Assembly (NCBI RefSeq): GCF_932526225.1
Contig: NC_064043.1
Coordinates: 2,875,501 to 2,935,500, forward strand
Source of the DNA: Nematostella vectensis
Lineage: Eukaryota; Cnidaria; Anthozoa; Actiniaria; Edwardsiidae
Length of the DNA: 60,000 nucleotides
Direction of reading: 5' to 3'
A program made the position numbers and the translations under genes. Below the pieces are notes generated by a model. That model was not told the DNA's origin, searched no databases, and saw only the letters and a list, made by a program, of their open reading frames with translations. Of the stretch, positions 59,201 to 60,000 are shown piece by piece. How positions within the stretch are numbered: position 1 is the first letter of the stretch; each line of letters begins with the position of its first letter.

Positions 59201-59960
59201 GAGCGAGGAGAGAGGGAGGGGGGATGAAGAATACAGTAGGGGAAGAGAAAAATAAGGCAGAAGGGCAGAGAATGGATGAGGATGGAGAGAGGGAGGGGGG
59301 ATGAAGAATGGAGTAGGGGAAGAGAAAAATAAGGGAGAAGGGCAGAGAATGGATGAGGATGGAGAGAGGGAGGGGGGATGAAGAATAAAGTAGGGGAAGA
59401 GAAAAATAAGGGAGAAGGGCAGAGAATGGATGAGGATGGAGAGAGGAAGGGGGAATGAAGAATGGAGTAGGGGAGGAGAAAAATAAGGGAGAAGGGCAGA
59501 GAATGGATGAGGGAGAAGTGAGGGAGGGCGGATGAAGAATAGAGTAGGGGAAGAGAAAAATAAGGGAGAAGGGCAGAGAATGGATGAGGATGGAGAGAGG
59601 GAGGGGGGATGAAGAATGAAGTAGGGGAAGAGAAAAATAAGGGAGAAGGGCAAAGAATGAATGAGGATGGAGAGAGAGAGGGGGGATGAAAAATGCAGTA
59701 GGGGAAGAGAAAAATAAGGGAGAAGGGCAGAGAATGGATGAAGGAGGAGGGTGAGGTGGCAGAGAGACTGACAGGAGGAAGAGCAGGGGTGGGAGATGAA
59801 CAGGGGGTAAAGAGGTGGGTACTTTAGATGAGGACTTGTTGAACACTTACATGTTGTGGGAAGATACCAAGAAGATGGTGCTTCAGGCGTAATGCAAATC
59901 CTTGGCAAACCTTCTTATAGCGCTCTTGTTGTTCTTTTACAGCACTCATCTCTTGAAGGC
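47137..59960 (-). CDS. EXOC1: EXOC1 (exocyst subunit Sec3), last 16 exons, 5' part beyond window
   Basis: Subunit of the octameric exocyst, which tethers secretory vesicles to the plasma membrane; the Sec3 N-terminal PIP2/Rho-binding domain would lie beyond the right edge. The 16 exons have consistent phases and total 1,760 nt: two leading bases, 585 codons and TGA. Recognised from long identity-rich stretches to animal EXOC1, e.g. [82 protein letters not shown], and the C-terminus SNIAISH. Animal EXOC1 is about 890 residues, so roughly the C-terminal two thirds is here, made of helical CorEx/CATCHR-type bundles, with a Ser/Arg-rich linker in the exon at 57431-57663. The gene lies upstream of and on the same strand as the SVEP1-like gene; no functional link is implied. 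Several introns carry arrays copying its splice sites. Confidence 0.93.
47490..47640. repeat. ~50-bp repeat CCATACCCGTGATCACGTG
   Basis: Three to four imperfect copies next to the donor of the EXOC1 exon at 47645; contains the palindrome GTGATCAC. Confidence 0.8.
47645..47716 (-). CDS. EXOC1: EXOC1 exon
   Basis: 72 nt, phase 0-0. [20 protein letters not shown] then NLLQ. Acceptor GTGGCAG, donor GTAACA. Confidence 0.93.
47953..48075 (-). CDS. EXOC1: EXOC1 exon
   Basis: 123 nt, phase 0-0. [20 protein letters not shown] and [19 protein letters not shown]. Confidence 0.93.
48343..49343. mobile_element. piggyBac-like non-autonomous element, 1.0 kb
   Basis: TTAA (48339-48342) followed by CCCATTGACTCC; the other end is GGGGTCAATGTG followed by TTAA (49344-49347). 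TTAA duplication plus CCC-type ends is the piggyBac pattern. Inner ORFs (48458-48676, 48788-49210, minus) are broken and show no certain transposase motif. Confidence 0.6.
49436..49518. repeat. 19-bp repeat TTCTGTGGTGTATCGGGTT, 4 copies
   Basis: Short array about 45 nt from the donor of the EXOC1 exon at 49564. Confidence 0.88.
49564..49688 (-). CDS. EXOC1: EXOC1 exon
   Basis: 125 nt, phase 1 in and 0 out. [20 protein letters not shown] and [10 protein letters not shown]. Donor GTAAGC; acceptor TGTTCTAG, imperfectly copied in the array at 49690-50080. Confidence 0.93.
49690..50080. repeat. array around GCGACATGCAACGTATGAGC, with acceptor-like copies
   Basis: First part: three ~65-bp copies whose minus strand reads GTTGCATGTCGCCTAG, compared with GTTGCATGTCGCCTGTTCTAG at the real acceptor of the exon at 49688. 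Second part: AAGCATCGAAATAGGATACG units. Confidence 0.85.
50237..50257 (-). CDS. EXOC1: EXOC1 micro-exon, 21 nt
   Basis: Phase 1-1 micro-exon giving ENYHHLF between VVTL and RVLSRLK, matching the conserved ENFHHIF of EXOC1. Acceptor has a long pyrimidine tract; donor GTAAGT. Confidence 0.86.
50300..51527. repeat. 38-bp minisatellite of the EXOC1 donor at 51528
   Basis: About 31 copies. On the minus strand each reads GGTGGTCACGCTTN|GTAAGATTA; the exon itself ends GGTGGTCACGCTTG|GTAAGATCA. Most copies keep a consensus-like GTAAGA. Confidence 0.96.
51528..51681 (-). CDS. EXOC1: EXOC1 exon
   Basis: 154 nt, phase 0 in and 1 out. [20 protein letters not shown] and [16 protein letters not shown]. 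The end GGTCACGCTTG|GTAAGA seeds the 38-bp array at 50300-51527. Confidence 0.92.
52021..52104 (-). CDS. EXOC1: EXOC1 exon
   Basis: 84 nt, phase 0-0. [20 protein letters not shown] and LPFVAKFE, matching '[22 protein letters not shown]'. Donor GTGAGT. Confidence 0.92.
52100..52370. repeat. ~42-bp repeat rich in CRE palindromes (TGACGTCA)
   Basis: Five to six imperfect copies of GGGACATGTGTGTGACGTCA + CCAAATGCACGTAT. Four exact TGACGTCA octamers plus near matches (TTACGTCA). Confidence 0.88.
52439..52758. repeat. 63-bp array of an EXOC1 exon end plus donor
   Basis: Five extra copies of a unit holding 36 coding nt ([12 protein letters not shown]) and the 5' splice site. Four keep GTAAGT exactly; the outermost reads GTAACA. 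Confidence 0.95.
52759..52894 (-). CDS. EXOC1: EXOC1 exon
   Basis: 136 nt, phase 2 in and 0 out. [14 protein letters not shown] and [12 protein letters not shown]. The last 36 nt and donor GTAAGT are repeated five more times downstream in a 63-bp array; only the first copy is preceded by the rest of the exon. Confidence 0.9.
53004..53084 (-). CDS. EXOC1: EXOC1 exon
   Basis: 81 nt, phase 2-2. [20 protein letters not shown] and ADKLDS match the EXOC1 'IEPELNNLIxxxDKIDS' region. Donor GTAAGT. Confidence 0.9.
53090..54745. repeat. 40-bp minisatellite
   Basis: About 41 copies of GCCACAAACACTTAGTCACC + AACATCACTTGAGCCACCAG. The start overlaps the pyrimidine-tract side of the acceptor of the EXOC1 exon at 53084, without including the AG. 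Confidence 0.96.
54746..55564. other. intron with no recognised element
   Basis: About 820 AT-rich bases; no repeat, ORF or element recognised. Confidence 0.5.
55565..55603 (-). CDS. EXOC1: EXOC1 micro-exon, 39 nt
   Basis: Phase 2-2 micro-exon encoding [13 protein letters not shown], followed in frame by KVMQGLF of the next exon. Acceptor TTTCCAG, donor GTAGGA. Confidence 0.78.
55645..55998. repeat. 34-bp tandem repeat, about 10 copies
   Basis: Unit AATGATCTACGGATGGAAAC + AGATACTTTGTGTG, in the intron upstream of the 39-nt EXOC1 micro-exon. Confidence 0.94.
56009..56133. mobile_element. hAT-like MITE copy 1
   Basis: Bounded by CAGGGGTGTAGCCAG and CTGGCTACGCCACTG (inverted). Interior shares ATACAGTAAATGT and CCTTGAAAGT with the next copy. 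Confidence 0.75.
56171..56315. mobile_element. hAT-like MITE copy 2
   Basis: Bounded by CAGGGGCGTAGCCAGG and CCAGGCTACACCACTG. A second, diverged member of the same family 37 bp from copy 1. Confidence 0.75.
56550..56638 (-). CDS. EXOC1: EXOC1 exon (linker)
   Basis: 89 nt, phase 0 in and 2 out. Polar linker [15 protein letters not shown]; supported by splice sites (TTTCAG, GTGAGT) and phase rather than by conservation. Confidence 0.78.
56930..57025 (-). CDS. EXOC1: EXOC1 exon
   Basis: 96 nt, phase 0-0. [19 protein letters not shown] and FIQKFFDLS, a strongly conserved EXOC1 segment. Its acceptor is copied in the 68-bp array at 57026-57360. Confidence 0.92.
57026..57362. repeat. 68-bp array of an EXOC1 acceptor
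   Basis: Five copies. On the minus strand each has GTGTTTGTTGTAG|GTCTTTG, the acceptor and first 7 nt of the exon at 57025, joined to GCCAAGCC. Confidence 0.94.
57431..57663 (-). CDS. EXOC1: EXOC1 exon with Ser/Arg-rich linker
   Basis: 233 nt, phase 1 in and 0 out. [13 protein letters not shown], then a low-complexity Ser/Pro/Arg linker ([22 protein letters not shown]), then RGRFDR. Likely disordered and phosphorylatable (inference). Confidence 0.86.
57938..58034 (-). CDS. EXOC1: EXOC1 exon
   Basis: 97 nt, phase 0 in and 1 out. [20 protein letters not shown], conserved 'LYEREIKxFFE' helix. Donor GTAAGA. Confidence 0.9.
58286..58432 (-). CDS. EXOC1: EXOC1 exon
   Basis: 147 nt, phase 0-0. 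[20 protein letters not shown] corresponds to the conserved 'HRDLLxYxxLMxWL' segment of EXOC1. Donor GTAAGA. Confidence 0.9.
58480..59765. repeat. purine-rich ~67-bp minisatellite
   Basis: About 19 copies of GAGAATGGATGAGGATGGAG + AGAGGGAGGGGGGATGAAGA + ATGGAGTAGGGGAAGAGAAA + AATAAGGGAGAAGGGCA. The pre-mRNA strand is pyrimidine-rich and makes long shadow ORFs of [13 protein letters not shown] type. Confidence 0.95.
59851..59960 (-). CDS. EXOC1: EXOC1 exon (first in window)
   Basis: 110 nt, phase 1 in and 0 out. Encodes [20 protein letters not shown] and LLGIFPQH. Acceptor CTTAG at 59961, donor GTAAGT. Confidence 0.88.
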
Positions 59961-60000
59961 CTAAGAAAAGGACACATCACAATAATAACAATAAGACAAA

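Noticed and set aside
1-60000. tRNA, rRNA or other structured RNA genes
   Set aside because: No cloverleaf with A/B boxes or rRNA segment was recognised on either strand.

Overview
This is eukaryotic genomic DNA: many short exons, GT-AG introns and no bacterial-type gene packing. The gene content is animal. The domain mix, intron density and a CR1/jockey-type LINE suggest a cnidarian, most probably a sea anemone of the Nematostella type. That assignment is an inference; another invertebrate with repeat-rich introns, such as a lancelet, is not excluded.

Two protein-coding genes lie head-to-tail on the minus strand. (1) From 44486 down past position 1 runs a very large secreted mosaic protein. 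I could chain 39 exons whose phases all agree (7,683 nt, 2,561 codons, C-terminus outside the window). Domain order: signal peptide, vWA, EGF-like, Cys-rich GCC2/Eph-like module, three sushi/CCP, two HYR, one CCP, an unclassified region with a furin-like site, three GCC2/Eph-like modules, five EGF, a pentraxin domain, then PAN, F5/8C (discoidin), EGF, CCP, three calcium-binding-type EGF, six CCP and at least two CUB. From vWA to pentraxin this is the layout of vertebrate SVEP1 (polydom); the PAN, F5/8C and CUB modules depart from it. (2) From 59960 down to a stop at 47137 run the last 16 exons (585 codons) of EXOC1/Sec3, the exocyst subunit, ending ...SNIAISH-stop. Its N-terminal third is beyond the right edge. 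About 2.65 kb separates the EXOC1 stop from the SVEP1-like start.

The striking feature is the introns. By eye about 40% of the window is tandem repeat: some 30 separate minisatellites with different units (15 to about 90 bp), nearly all intronic. At least eleven of them are copies of a splice junction. The repeat unit contains the last 7-36 nt of an exon plus its 5' splice site, or a 3' splice site with or without exon start, so the real junction is followed or preceded by 1 to about 190 near-identical decoys. The two largest arrays (about 3.5 and 4.2 kb) both grew from the donor of a sushi exon. I regard this recurrent amplification of splice sites in two neighbouring, unrelated genes as the most unusual thing here.

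Mobile elements: a 5'-truncated LINE with a perfect 18-bp hairpin at its truncation point, a 1.07-kb inverted-repeat element with 7-bp target duplication, a 1.0-kb piggyBac-like non-autonomous element flanked by TTAA, a 260-bp foldback MITE, and small hAT-like MITEs. I saw no tRNA, rRNA or CRISPR.
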